A stretch of 64,000 bases of DNA from RACS-047 sp031553855 (GTDB taxonomy: Bacteria; Bacillota; Clostridia; Christensenellales; Pumilibacteraceae): NCBI GenBank assembly GCA_031553855.1, contig JAVBKW010000013.1:25744-89743 (forward strand), given 5' to 3'. A program made the translations under genes and the position numbers. The notes below the pieces were generated by a model that was given only the letters and a program-made list of their open reading frames with translations, was not told the origin of the DNA and ran no database searches. How positions within the stretch are numbered: position 1 is the first letter of the stretch; each line of letters starts with the position of its first letter. Below, piece after piece: positions 23,530 to 32,713 of the stretch.

Positions 23530-25983
23530 ATGGATTATTTTGAAATAATAAACAAAATGACTCTGGAAGAAAAAGCCTCGATGTTGTCGGGGAAGGATTT
23601 TTGGCAGACTAAGAATATCGACAGGCTGAATATTCCGAGTATTTTTTTAGCCGACGGCCCTCACGGAATAAGGAAACAGGCGGAGGCGGCCGATCATTTA
23701 GGCTTAAATCCGAGTTTGAAGTCAACCTGTTTTCCCACCTCTGCCACAATGGCAAACAGCTGGGATACGGATTTAGCCGAAATAATGGGAACTGCGCTGG
23801 GAACCGAGGCCGCATATCAAAAGGTCAACGTGCTTTTAGGCCCGGGCGTAAATATCAAAAGGAATCCCCGCTGCGGCAGAAATTTTGAGTACTACAGCGA
23901 GGACCCGTATTTAACGGGCAAAATGTGTTCATCCTACATAAAAGGTATTCAATCGCAAGGGCCTGCCGCTTGCGTAAAGCATTTTGCCGCAAATAATCAG
24001 GAAGACCGCCGGATGGTCATAGATACTATCGTCGATGAGCGGGCGTACAGGGAAATTTATCTTACTGCGTTTGAAATGGCGGTAAAAGAGGGCGGCGTCA
24101 AGACGATAATGTCATCTTATAACCGCATAAACGGCGAGTACGCCAATGAAAATCCGCATTTGCTTGTGGATATTTTGCGTAACGAATGGAATTTCGACGG
24201 CGTAGTGGTGACGGACTGGGGCGGAAATAACGACAGAGTCGCCGCGCTTAAATGCGGTAACGAGCTGGAAATGCCCACGACCGGCGGCGAGACGAACAGA
24301 GATATAATCAATGCGGTAAAAAATGGGCAGATAGACGAAAAGCTGATCGATGAAAACTTAGAGCGTTTACTTAAACTTGTTTTTTCCACAACAAAAGCTT
24401 TAAAAGAAAACAGCGGCGGAATGGATATCGAAAAGCATCACCGTATCGCTCAAAACGCCGCCGAGTCAAGTATAGTACTGTTAAAAAACGATAATAATAT
24501 CCTGCCGCTCAGTTTTAAAACGAAGGTCGCGGTTATAGGCGATTTTGCAAAAACGGCAAGGTATCAGGGCGCGGGGTCGTCGGTAGTAAATCCCGCAAGG
24601 CTGGATAATACTTTAGAGCAGCTTGAAAATTACGATTTTATTAAAACGGGCTATGAGCCGGGCTTTAAAAGATACGGTAAGAAAAATAAAGCTTTAATCA
24701 ATAAGGCGTTAAAACTAGCCGATAAAGCCGAAGTAGTGCTGCTGTATATAGGGCTAGACGAAAATACCGAGACGGAGGGCTTAGACAGGCCCGATATAAA
24801 ACTGCCGCAAAATCAGATAGACGTAATAACGGCTTTAAGAAAAAAGGGCAAAAAAATTGTTGCCGTTCTTTCCTGCGGAAGCGTTATAGAAACAGACTGG
24901 TTAAGTGACGTAGACGCGCTCATTTACGCGGGCCTTGGCGGGCAGGCCGTCGCACAGGCCGTCCTTGACGTCGTAACGGGACGAAACAACCCGTGCGGCA
25001 AATTGTCCGAAACGTTTCCCTTGCGCTACAGCGACTGCCCCTCGGCGAAAAATTTTCCCGGCGGCGACACAACGGTCGAATACCGCGAGAGTATTTTTGT
25101 GGGGTACCGTTATTACGATACGGCAAATATTCCCGTCAGGTTTGAGTTCGGATTCGGGCTTAGCTATACGACTTTTGAATACTCCGATCTGCGCGTTTCA
25201 CAAAGCGGTGTGCGCTTTACTCTGAAAAATACCGGCAAGGAGCCGGGCGCGGAAATAGCGCAGCTTTATATCGGCGCAAGAAACAGTAAGGTGTTCCGGC
25301 CTAAAAAAGAATTGAAGGGCTTTGAAAAAGTCTTTTTGGAAGCGGGAGAAAGCAAAGAAGTTGATATACCGCTTGACGATTATACGTTTAGGTTTTATAA
25401 TGTTGTAAGTAATTCGTGGGAAACCGAGCCGTGCGTTTACGATGTGATGATAGGCGCGTCGGTATCAGATATTAAGTTATCGGGCGAAATAGATAAAAGC
25501 CTGCAAAACGAGAGTTTCGTCCCGCCCTGCAACAAGGAGTTATTGCCCTCATATTTCAGCGGCAGAGCGGCTAACGTAGGCGCGGAAGAATTTATGACTC
25601 TTTATACAAAAGCTTTACCCGATCCAAAATATAAATTTATTAAGAAAAACCGTATTATTGTAGACGCAAACACAACCGTTAAAGCCTTGCGGTATTCAAA
25701 AGGCTGGGCCGGCAGGCTTTTTGCGCGTGCGCTCAGGTTTTCAGATAAGCTTTTAAGGCTTATCGGAAAAGCAAAAACCGCAAATATGCTGAATCTCGGC
25801 GTTTTCAATATGCCCATAAGAGGGCTCTCGCGCATGACGGGCGGTATGATCAGCTGGGGCCAGCTTGAAGGCCTTATAATAATGTTCAACGGTAAATTCT
25901 TTAAAGGCTTAAATAAGTTTTTTAAGGAAGGCAAAATCAAAAAGAAAAGGATCAAAGCCGAAAAAAGGGCGGCTAAATTCTAA
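23530..25983 (+). CDS. GH3-family beta-glycosidase with C-terminal extension
   Basis: 817 aa. The ATG at 23530 is preferred; an upstream TTG lies in the ribosome binding site. The GH3 barrel domain is complete, with DGPHGIR, KHFAANNQE and the nucleophile Asp229 in VVVTDWGG. The alpha/beta sandwich domain follows (GLDENTETEGLDRPDIKLP) and then the fibronectin-III-like domain (EIAQLYIG... KELKGFEKV). About 150 extra residues after the Fn3 domain, ending in a strongly basic GKIKKKRIKAEKRAAKF tail, include a hydrophobic MTGGMISWGQLEGLIIMF stretch and are not needed for the basic fold. Beta-glucosidase or beta-xylosidase activity is possible. It has no signal peptide. Confidence 0.9.
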   Translation: MDYFEIINKMTLEEKASMLSGKDFWQTKNIDRLNIPSIFLADGPHGIRKQAEAADHLGLNPSLKSTCFPTSATMANSWDTDLAEIMGTALGTEAAYQKVNVLLGPGVNIKRNPRCGRNFEYYSEDPYLTGKMCSSYIKGIQSQGPAACVKHFAANNQEDRRMVIDTIVDERAYREIYLTAFEMAVKEGGVKTIMSSYNRINGEYANENPHLLVDILRNEWNFDGVVVTDWGGNNDRVAALKCGNELEMPTTGGETNRDIINAVKNGQIDEKLIDENLERLLKLVFSTTKALKENSGGMDIEKHHRIAQNAAESSIVLLKNDNNILPLSFKTKVAVIGDFAKTARYQGAGSSVVNPARLDNTLEQLENYDFIKTGYEPGFKRYGKKNKALINKALKLADKAEVVLLYIGLDENTETEGLDRPDIKLPQNQIDVITALRKKGKKIVAVLSCGSVIETDWLSDVDALIYAGLGGQAVAQAVLDVVTGRNNPCGKLSETFPLRYSDCPSAKNFPGGDTTVEYRESIFVGYRYYDTANIPVRFEFGFGLSYTTFEYSDLRVSQSGVRFTLKNTGKEPGAEIAQLYIGARNSKVFRPKKELKGFEKVFLEAGESKEVDIPLDDYTFRFYNVVSNSWETEPCVYDVMIGASVSDIKLSGEIDKSLQNESFVPPCNKELLPSYFSGRAANVGAEEFMTLYTKALPDPKYKFIKKNRIIVDANTTVKALRYSKGWAGRLFARALRFSDKLLRLIGKAKTANMLNLGVFNMPIRGLSRMTGGMISWGQLEGLIIMFNGKFFKGLNKFFKEGKIKKKRIKAEKRAAKF

Positions 25984-26042
25984 TCGTATTTTCCTTATAG
26001 CTCAAAAAAGAGCTGTGAAATCTTGAGCAAGGAGGCAAAATT

Positions 26043-27278
26043 ATGGAAGAGAATAAAAAACCCAGAGTCGTTTTTCCTTTCGTCGAAGCGGGACTCGGCC
26101 ATATTATGCCTATGAAAGCGATCGCCGACGCGTTCGAGAATAAGTATGGCGATAAGGCGGAGGTTGTCCGCACATATTTTTATCAGGATACAAAAGACCC
26201 GGATATGAAGTTTGTCGAAGACGAGCTTATCCGCGAAGTAAAGGCGCACAATAAGCATAAATGGTGGGGCAGCCTGCACTTTTTGCTTATGCGTTTATTC
26301 GGTACGCGCCTATCGATGAAAGTACTTATGGAAGTCAGGTATAAAAGAGGCTTTCAAAAATCAATGGACTACCTTGCCGGGCTTGATCCGGATCTGATAG
26401 TAAACACGCATTTTTCAACATTATATTGTTCCTGTAAAGCAAAAGCGCAAAAACACATTAAAGCTCAAGTTTTTGCTTATTGCCCCGATCCCGTCGTAGG
26501 CCTGCAATGGGATAACCGCGCCGACGTTATGGGGCTTTCAAGCGAGGCGGGAAAAAGGCGCGCTGCAAGAGGAATACATTTTAGTAAGAATAAGCTTGCG
26601 GTGGTCCCGTTCTTTATCCGCAAGGAAGTAGAAAGTATGGATAAAGGCAGAGCTTATTACAGGGAACAGTTAGGCCTGCCTAAAGATAATTTCACTATCC
26701 TTCTTGCCGACGGCGCGTACGGCGCGGGTAAATTGAAGGATACGGTGTACGAGCTGCTAAAATCCGGTCAAAGGATGACGGTTGTTGCCGTTTGCGGAAA
26801 GAATGAAACGCTTTATAAAGAATTTCAGTCAGTTGTGCCGCCGGAAAATATAACTTTCGTGCCGTACGGTTTTACGGATAAGGTCCTCACATTGGCCGCC
26901 TCCTGTGATCTGTTCATGGGTAAGGCGGGAGCGAGCAATCTGGCCGAGCCCGCGTATTTCGGCGCGCCCTCGATAGTGACGTTTTGCGCAACGCCTATTG
27001 AAAAATGGATTTGCCAGCACCATACGGCGATGGGCAACGCGGTAAAAGTCACTAACATTAAAAAGGCCGTTAAATTAGCCGAATCGTTTGCAAAAAATCC
27101 TGAGCGTATGTCGGCTTTGCAGGAAAATTGCGCCAAGCATCACCGAACCGACGGCGCGGAGCTTTTTGCCGATATCATCTGGCAGCGGCTGAAGGCAAAA
27201 GAAGAGAACAAATCTGAAATAGTCAATGGAAATGAGAGTAGCGACCTCATTGATCGGACGCAAAGAAATTATGTATAA
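26043..27278 (+). CDS. GT-B glycosyltransferase, MGDG-synthase/MurG-like
   Basis: 411 aa. The N-terminal domain starts VVFPFVEAGLGHIMPMKAIADAFENKYG, the hallmark of monogalactosyldiacylglycerol-synthase-like and related GT28 enzymes. The C-terminal donor-binding domain has ILLADGAYGAGK, an FVPYGFTDKVLTLAASCDLFMGKAGASNLAEPAYFGAPSI-type nucleotide-sugar site and an HxRTDGAE end. Such enzymes move galactose or glucose from a UDP-sugar to a lipid or glycan. It ends 8 nt inside the glf gene, so the two are translationally coupled. A galactofuranose-containing product is suggested by that coupling, but galactofuranosyltransferases usually belong to another family, so the link is inference. Confidence 0.8.
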   Translation: MEENKKPRVVFPFVEAGLGHIMPMKAIADAFENKYGDKAEVVRTYFYQDTKDPDMKFVEDELIREVKAHNKHKWWGSLHFLLMRLFGTRLSMKVLMEVRYKRGFQKSMDYLAGLDPDLIVNTHFSTLYCSCKAKAQKHIKAQVFAYCPDPVVGLQWDNRADVMGLSSEAGKRRAARGIHFSKNKLAVVPFFIRKEVESMDKGRAYYREQLGLPKDNFTILLADGAYGAGKLKDTVYELLKSGQRMTVVAVCGKNETLYKEFQSVVPPENITFVPYGFTDKVLTLAASCDLFMGKAGASNLAEPAYFGAPSIVTFCATPIEKWICQHHTAMGNAVKVTNIKKAVKLAESFAKNPERMSALQENCAKHHRTDGAELFADIIWQRLKAKEENKSEIVNGNESSDLIDRTQRNYV

Positions 27279-28371
27279 ATACGATTATTTAATAGTCGGC
27301 GCAGGGCTTTTCGGAAGCGTATGCGCGTATGAGCTTAAAAAATCCGGTAAAAAGGTTTTGGTTATAGATAAGCGCGGCCACATCGGCGGCAATTGCTATA
27401 CGGAGAAAACAGAGGGAATAAACGTCCATAAATACGGCGCGCACATTTTCCATACGTCAAACAAGCAAATTTGGGATTATGTGAATCAGTTTGCCGAATT
27501 TAACAACTATATAAACTCCCCTGTCGCCGTTTATAAAGACGAACTCTACAACCTGCCGTTCAATATGAACACCTTTTCAAAAATGTGGAACATAAAAACC
27601 CCGCGGCAGGCCCGGGAAATCATAGAAAAGCAAAGAGCCGAAACAGGCGTCACAGACCCGAAAAACCTTGAAGAACAGGCGCTTTATTTAGTGGGCAGGG
27701 ATATCTACGAAAAGCTTATAAAAGGTTATACTGAAAAGCAGTGGGGCAAGCAATGCAAGGATTTGCCCGCCGACATTATCAAGCGTCTGCCGCTGAGGTT
27801 TACCTACGACAATAATTATTTTAACGATCGTTTCCAAGGCATTCCCATCGGCGGTTACACTCAAATTTTTGAAAAACTGCTTGAGAATATAGAAGTTAAA
27901 TTAAATTGCGACTATATTCAAAACCGCAAGGACTTAGAGCCGCTTGCCGGTAAAACTATTTACACCGGCACTATCGACGGGTTCTACGGCTATATTTTCG
28001 GTAAATTAGAATACCGTTCGCTGAGGTTTGAAACAAAAGTTTTAGATGAACAAAATTTTCAGGGTAACGCAGTCGTCAACTACACCGCCGCCGACGTCCC
28101 CTATACGCGCATAATAGAACACAAGCACTTTGAATTCGGCAATCAGGAGAAAACTGTTATAACAGAGGAATATCCCGCACAAAAAACTGACGGAAACGAG
28201 CCGTATTATCCGGTCAATAATGCAGAAAATAATTTATTATTCAGTAAATACTACGAATTGTCAAAGGCGGACAGTAACATTGTTTTCGGCGGCAGGCTAG
28301 GGCAGTACAGTTATCTGGATATGGATAAAACTATACTGTCTGCGCTAACGCTTGTAAGCCTGTTAGCATAA
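27271..28371 (+). CDS. glf: UDP-galactopyranose mutase
   Basis: 366 aa from the ATG at 27271, a usual Glf length. The FAD-binding start YDYLIVGAGLFGSVCAYELKK and GHIGGNCYTE are followed by the family block VHKYGAHIFHTSNKQIWDYVNQF, the flexible-loop region LPFNMNTF, GYTEKQWGK and the final FGGRLGQYSYLDMD. It converts UDP-galactopyranose to UDP-galactofuranose using reduced FAD, in the cytoplasm. It overlaps the glycosyltransferase by 8 nt and is the last gene of the operon. Finding this biosynthetic step at the end of a degradation operon is unexpected. Confidence 0.95.
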   Translation: MYKYDYLIVGAGLFGSVCAYELKKSGKKVLVIDKRGHIGGNCYTEKTEGINVHKYGAHIFHTSNKQIWDYVNQFAEFNNYINSPVAVYKDELYNLPFNMNTFSKMWNIKTPRQAREIIEKQRAETGVTDPKNLEEQALYLVGRDIYEKLIKGYTEKQWGKQCKDLPADIIKRLPLRFTYDNNYFNDRFQGIPIGGYTQIFEKLLENIEVKLNCDYIQNRKDLEPLAGKTIYTGTIDGFYGYIFGKLEYRSLRFETKVLDEQNFQGNAVVNYTAADVPYTRIIEHKHFEFGNQEKTVITEEYPAQKTDGNEPYYPVNNAENNLLFSKYYELSKADSNIVFGGRLGQYSYLDMDKTILSALTLVSLLA

Positions 28372-28468
28372 CCTTTTTTTGCCACTATAGGTTTTACTTA
28401 TAGCCCTAAGGCACCCCAAGAGAATTAGTAAGTTTCCCCGAATAAGCTGATTCTTTCCTTTTTATAAT

Positions 28469-28498
28469 AGAGCAGTCCGATGGAAATCGGGCTGCTCT
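28469..28498 (+). terminator. hairpin after glf
   Basis: AGAGCAGTCCGAT pairs with ATCGGGCTGCTCT (28469-28481 with 28486-28498) with one mismatch and a 4-nt loop. Only a short T-run follows, but the stem is very stable. It separates the glf operon from the URO-D operon. Confidence 0.6.
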
Positions 28499-28581
28499 AT
28501 TTCGGTGCGACGTCATTTTTTCTCACGCCCCGTCACATGATTTCCGTCAAAAATTCTATTCGCGGTTTTTTGAGAAAAAAA

Positions 28582-28615
28582 GCCATATAAAATATAAATT
28601 TTTATTATTGTTTTT
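28582..28615 (+). promoter_or_regulatory. shared 34-bp operator element, copy 1
   Basis: This block begins GCCATATAA and ends ATTATTGTTTTT. It matches the block at 41077-41110, upstream of the ABC transporter operon, at 30 of 34 positions without gaps. In both places it ends over the -35 box. Since copy 2 lies beside the divergent AraC gene, binding by that regulator at both sites is the simplest reading (inference). Confidence 0.7.
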
Positions 28616-28636
28616 ATCCCGGCAATTTGATATAAT
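28608..28636 (+). promoter_or_regulatory. promoter of the URO-D/GH109/six-hairpin operon
   Basis: TTGTTT (28608-28613) and TATAAT (28631-28636) with a 17-bp spacer. The weak -35 box lies inside the conserved 34-bp element, as expected for an activator-dependent promoter. The -10 is perfect. It is 53 bp before the first start codon. Confidence 0.7.
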
Positions 28637-28688
28637 GTTTGAAAAGGCAAAATTTAAGCCAAAAAGACATATTTTGGCAGGGGACGTT

Positions 28689-29750
28689 ATGACCGGAAGA
28701 GAAAGAGTATTAAATGCTTTTTATAGAGTGAAGAGCGACCGCATTCCCACAGACTACAGCGGCAACGGCGTCATAGACGAAAAGCTGAGAAAGCATTTTA
28801 AAGCAAAAGACAATTACGAGCTGTTGGATTGTCTGGGAACGGATTTGAGGCCTTTATACGCGCCCTATAAGGGCAGGCTTTTATTTAAAGAAAAGCCGGG
28901 GCGCAACGTTGACCCGGTTTACGGTTTTTATGTAAGGTGGGTCGAAAATCAAAGCGGAGGATATTGGGATTTTTGTGATTATCCCCTAAAAAGTGCGGAT
29001 GAGGAAATTATCCGCAATTTTCCCGTTCCCGATCCGGACGATTTTGATTATGACGCTGCCGGCAGCTTGCTTTCACGCTTTGAGGGAAGGGCGGTTTATG
29101 TGGGTAACGCGGGGCAGGCTGATATAATCAACAGTACCGGCCGCGTTATGGGAATGGAAGATACTCTTGTCAATCTGCAAATCGAGGATGAGGCAACGCT
29201 AAGCTATATTAAACGCAGATGCGATATGGAGCTGAAGGTCTTAGAACGTTTAATCGAAAAATACCGGGCTAAAGTCGATTTTTTGTGGATGGGCGAGGAC
29301 TTAGGCACGCAGATCGCGCCGATGATAGGCCTTGAAATGTACAGGAAAGTCCTTAAGCCTTTTCATAAGCTTTATATCGACCTTGCAAAATCATATAATT
29401 TGCCCGTAATGATACATACTTGCGGTTCAAGCTCATGGGTATATGAGGATTTTATTGAAATGGGCGTAGGCGCCGTAGACACATTGCAGCCGGAAGCTGT
29501 GAATATGTCGCCCGCTTTCCTTATGGAAAAATTCGGCAAACGCCTCAGCTTTCACGGCTGTATCTCGACCGCCGGAGCTTTAGCTTACGGAACGGCAGAG
29601 CAAGTGCGCAGTATTGTTGCCGACACGATAGAAATAATGAAACCCGGCTGCGGCTATATGCTCGCGCCCACCCACATGGTGCAGGATAATACGCCGCTTG
29701 AAAACGTGCTTGCAATGTTTGAAGCCGCCAAAACTTACGGCAGCTATTAA
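28689..29750 (+). CDS. URO-D-family protein, zinc-ligand-bearing (methyltransferase-like)
   Basis: 353 aa from the ATG at 28689, 7 bp after AGGGG. The sequence has the uroporphyrinogen-decarboxylase fold signatures (TGRERVLNAFYRVKSDRIPTDY, DFLWMGEDLGTQIAPMIGLEMYRKVLKPFHK). Unlike true HemE it carries His243-x-Cys245 (HTCGSS) and Cys291 (FHGCIS), the H-x-C...C zinc site of MtaA/MtbA/CmuA-type corrinoid methyltransferases. A methyl-transfer or demethylation step on a substrate-derived group is therefore possible, but no corrinoid protein or activating protein is in the window. First gene of the operon. It is not a heme gene by context. Confidence 0.8.
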   Translation: MTGRERVLNAFYRVKSDRIPTDYSGNGVIDEKLRKHFKAKDNYELLDCLGTDLRPLYAPYKGRLLFKEKPGRNVDPVYGFYVRWVENQSGGYWDFCDYPLKSADEEIIRNFPVPDPDDFDYDAAGSLLSRFEGRAVYVGNAGQADIINSTGRVMGMEDTLVNLQIEDEATLSYIKRRCDMELKVLERLIEKYRAKVDFLWMGEDLGTQIAPMIGLEMYRKVLKPFHKLYIDLAKSYNLPVMIHTCGSSSWVYEDFIEMGVGAVDTLQPEAVNMSPAFLMEKFGKRLSFHGCISTAGALAYGTAEQVRSIVADTIEIMKPGCGYMLAPTHMVQDNTPLENVLAMFEAAKTYGSY

Positions 29751-29804
29751 ACCGGATATAAAAAGTTTATATTTTGCAACAAATAACAAAATAAGAGGGA
29801 TGAA

Positions 29805-31034
29805 ATGGAATTAAAACTGGGTGTTATAGGTTTGGGGCAGCGGGGAAGTTCTCTGCTTAATAATGTTTTGCTCAAATTCGGCGACGTGCGTATCACCGCC
29901 GTATCTGACGTTTTTTCGGACAGAGTCGAAAAAGCTGTTCAGGACGTTTATAAGGCGAAGGGGTTCAAGCCCGCCGGAACGACCGATTATTTTGACGTTC
30001 TAAAAAGCCCAGAAGTGGACGCGGTTCTGATATCCGCCGCTTGGGAAATGCACGCGGAAATGGCTGTAAATGCTATGGAGGCGGGTAAAATAACAGCACT
30101 GGAGGTGGGCGGGGCATATAGTACGGAAGACTGCTGGAAGCTGGTGCGCACTTATGAAAAAACCAAAACTCCGTTTATGTTTTTAGAAAACTGCTGTTAT
30201 GACCGTTCGGAATTGCTCGCAACGTCGATTGTCCGCTCCGGATTGTTCGGAGAGATAGTGCATTGCTCTGGAAGCTACGGGCACGATTTACGCGCGGAAA
30301 TTACCGGCGCGCCGGAGAGTAAGCATTACCGCCTGCGTAATTATATTTCGAGAAATTGCGACAACTATCCCACCCATCAGCTGGGGCCTATTTCAAAGAT
30401 ACTCAATATTAACCGCGGGAACAGTATGGTTTCGCTTGTATCCGTTGCGTCCAAAGCGGCGGGGCTTAAAGATTATATTAAATTAAAGGGCGATAAAATC
30501 AATCCTGCGTTAAAGGATTGCCAGTTCAGGCAGGGCGATATTGTTATTACGACGATCACGTGCGCCAACGGCGAAACGATCACGTTGAAACTCGATACGA
30601 CACTTCCCAGATTTTACGACCGGGAAATTTGCGTCAGAGGGACACGCGGAATGTATATGCAGACGCTCAATTGCGTGTATTTGGACGGAAAGCACGAAGA
30701 AAAGTATTGGACCGGCTATGAAAACGCCAAAGACCTGTTAGATAACGCGGTAAGCTTTGAAGAAAAATACCTGCCTAAAATATGGAAGGATATCACGCAA
30801 GAGGATATCTTATCAGGGCACGGAGGAATGGACGCTATCCTTCTGCGTCAGTTCACAGATTGCGCGCTTAGCGGCAGGCCGATGCCCATAGACGTATACG
30901 ACGCCGCCGCATGGATGTCTGTAAGCTGCCTCAGCGGCGAGTCGATTTCCACAGGAGGTTCTGTTGCAATCCCGGATTTCACAGGCGGCAAATGGCTGAT
31001 ACGCGAGCCGCAGGATGTAATAAGCTTAAAATAA
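29805..31034 (+). CDS. Gfo/Idh/MocA oxidoreductase, GH109-like
   Basis: 409 aa. The N-terminal Rossmann fold starts LGVIGLGQRGSSLLNNV. The C-terminal half matches GH109 NAD-dependent alpha-N-acetylgalactosaminidases: FMFLENCCYDRSELL, GEIVHCSGSYGHDLRAE and DNYPTHQLGPISKILNINRG, with Tyr188 and His191 in the YPTH motif that is important in that family. GH109 enzymes split glycosides through transient oxidation at C3. The protein lacks the Tat signal seen in many members, so it is cytoplasmic. It sits between a URO-D protein and a six-hairpin protein. Activity on a sugar other than GalNAc is quite possible. Confidence 0.85.
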   Translation: MELKLGVIGLGQRGSSLLNNVLLKFGDVRITAVSDVFSDRVEKAVQDVYKAKGFKPAGTTDYFDVLKSPEVDAVLISAAWEMHAEMAVNAMEAGKITALEVGGAYSTEDCWKLVRTYEKTKTPFMFLENCCYDRSELLATSIVRSGLFGEIVHCSGSYGHDLRAEITGAPESKHYRLRNYISRNCDNYPTHQLGPISKILNINRGNSMVSLVSVASKAAGLKDYIKLKGDKINPALKDCQFRQGDIVITTITCANGETITLKLDTTLPRFYDREICVRGTRGMYMQTLNCVYLDGKHEEKYWTGYENAKDLLDNAVSFEEKYLPKIWKDITQEDILSGHGGMDAILLRQFTDCALSGRPMPIDVYDAAAWMSVSCLSGESISTGGSVAIPDFTGGKWLIREPQDVISLK

Positions 31035-31053
31035 AACATGGAGAAAGAATTAA

Positions 31054-32670
31054 ATGGCTGAGACTCGCCTAAGAGAATACATATTCCCCAAAAAGGTTAT
31101 AGCCGTCGGCGGGCAGGTGGAAAATCCTGATTTTTTACTAACTGAAACAGAGAATCAAATCGGGCTGAACGAAAGTAGAACCGCCGTATTTAAAGGCAAA
31201 TCATATATAATACTTGATTTTGGCAGGGAATACCAGGGCAGTTTAAGGATAAGCACCTACATTACAAAAAGCACAAATACCGATATCCGCATAAGATTAG
31301 GCGAAAGCGTATGCGAAACGTGTGCAGAACCCGGAGAGAGCGGCACATGCAGCGATTACGCCTTGCGCGATATAACGACAAAGCTCGTTACTTTTACCGA
31401 CGCCGAGTTTTGTCAGAGCGGTTTTAGATTTGCGCGCATCGATTTTTTAGACGAGTTGAACGAGACTTCAATAAAAAGTATTTGCGCCGTCTATTCGCAC
31501 AGGGGCCTCAAACCCTCGGGCAGCTTTGAATGCTCGGATGAAAAGCTCAACCGCATCTTTGACGTTGCCTCACATACGGTTTATCAATGTATGCAGACGT
31601 ATCTATGGGACGGCATCAAGCGCGACAGGCTTGTCTGGATCGGCGACATTTTTCCGGAAATGATCGCGATACGCGCTCTGTATGGTTTTGACGACTGCAT
31701 AGAAAAATCTCTTGATTTTTGTAAAAGCCAAGCTCCGCTGCCGCTTTATATGAACGGTTTCCCCACTTATTCCGTGTGGTGGCTCATTATTTTGAACGAG
31801 TATTATAATCAAAATCAAAATTATTCATATCTGGAAAGCCAGAAAGATTACATTACGGAGCTTATAACGCAGCTAAATACTTTAGTGAACGAGGACGGCA
31901 CGACGCGCCTTCCGTTCTACTTCCTCGACTGGCCGACTCACGACCAGGAAGACGAGACCGCCGGAGTCCATGCTCTTATGATATGGGGAATGCAGCACGC
32001 CTCGCAGCTGCTCAGGCATTTAGGGCTTGACGCTTCTTTGGCAGAAAACGTGTTGAATAAGCTTAGAAAAAAGAAGTACGGCGTTAAACGATATAAACAG
32101 GTCAAGGCTATGCAGGTGCTGTCAGGCGAAATTGAAGCTGCGGCGGCGCACGGGTTTTTAACAGAGGGCGGCGCAAAGGGCCTTTCCACGTTTATGTCCT
32201 ATTTTATTCTTAAAGCGATTGCTTTAAGCGGGGATACAGATTCCGCTCTTCAAATCCTGAAAAGCTATTACGGTGGGATGCTCGAGCGCGGAGCGACTAC
32301 GTTCTGGGAGGATTTTAACATAGAATGGCTTGAGGGCAGCAACCATTTGGCAGATATGCCGGACCCAAATATAAAGAGCATACACGGCGGGTTCGGCGAG
32401 TTTTGTTATGTCGGCTTCCGTCACAGCCTTTGTCACGGCTGGTCGAGCGGGCCGGTCGCGTTTTTAACGGAATTTGTGCTGGGAATAAATATAAAGGAGC
32501 CCGGCTGCCTTAAAATAGAAATTAAACCGAACTTAGACGGCCTGACATACGCTAAGGGCACATATCCCACGCCTTACGGAAAGATCAGCGTATCGCACAG
32601 GAAAAGCAAGGACGGCAGGATTATAACAAAGGTCAAAGCGCCGAAAGAAATCGAAATTACGTTAGCGTAG
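31054..32670 (+). CDS. six-hairpin glycosidase, GH78-like
   Basis: 538 aa with GGAG 9 bp before the ATG. It is a shortened rhamnosidase-like enzyme: an N-terminal beta domain (YIILDFGREYQGSLRIS, FRFARIDFLDE), then a six-hairpin barrel with SFECSDEKLNRIFDVA, YLWDGIKRDRLVWIGD (the position of the RDERMGWTGD motif in GH78), the acidic TTFWEDFNIEW, and a C-terminal domain (TYPTPYGKISVSHR). The first sandwich domains of full-length GH78 are missing. It resembles the protein at 60744-62486 in motif and layout. An alpha-L-rhamnosidase-type hydrolase is likely, but substrate change is possible. No signal peptide. Confidence 0.85.
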   Translation: MAETRLREYIFPKKVIAVGGQVENPDFLLTETENQIGLNESRTAVFKGKSYIILDFGREYQGSLRISTYITKSTNTDIRIRLGESVCETCAEPGESGTCSDYALRDITTKLVTFTDAEFCQSGFRFARIDFLDELNETSIKSICAVYSHRGLKPSGSFECSDEKLNRIFDVASHTVYQCMQTYLWDGIKRDRLVWIGDIFPEMIAIRALYGFDDCIEKSLDFCKSQAPLPLYMNGFPTYSVWWLIILNEYYNQNQNYSYLESQKDYITELITQLNTLVNEDGTTRLPFYFLDWPTHDQEDETAGVHALMIWGMQHASQLLRHLGLDASLAENVLNKLRKKKYGVKRYKQVKAMQVLSGEIEAAAAHGFLTEGGAKGLSTFMSYFILKAIALSGDTDSALQILKSYYGGMLERGATTFWEDFNIEWLEGSNHLADMPDPNIKSIHGGFGEFCYVGFRHSLCHGWSSGPVAFLTEFVLGINIKEPGCLKIEIKPNLDGLTYAKGTYPTPYGKISVSHRKSKDGRIITKVKAPKEIEITLA

Positions 32671-32713
32671 GCAAGCAAAATGCTTATATATTTGAAAAAG
32701 GATTGTAAAATAA

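Noticed and set aside
28689..29750. Annotation as heme enzyme HemE (uroporphyrinogen decarboxylase)
   Set aside because: The H-x-C...C zinc-type site, the operon context and three further divergent paralogues argue against a heme role.
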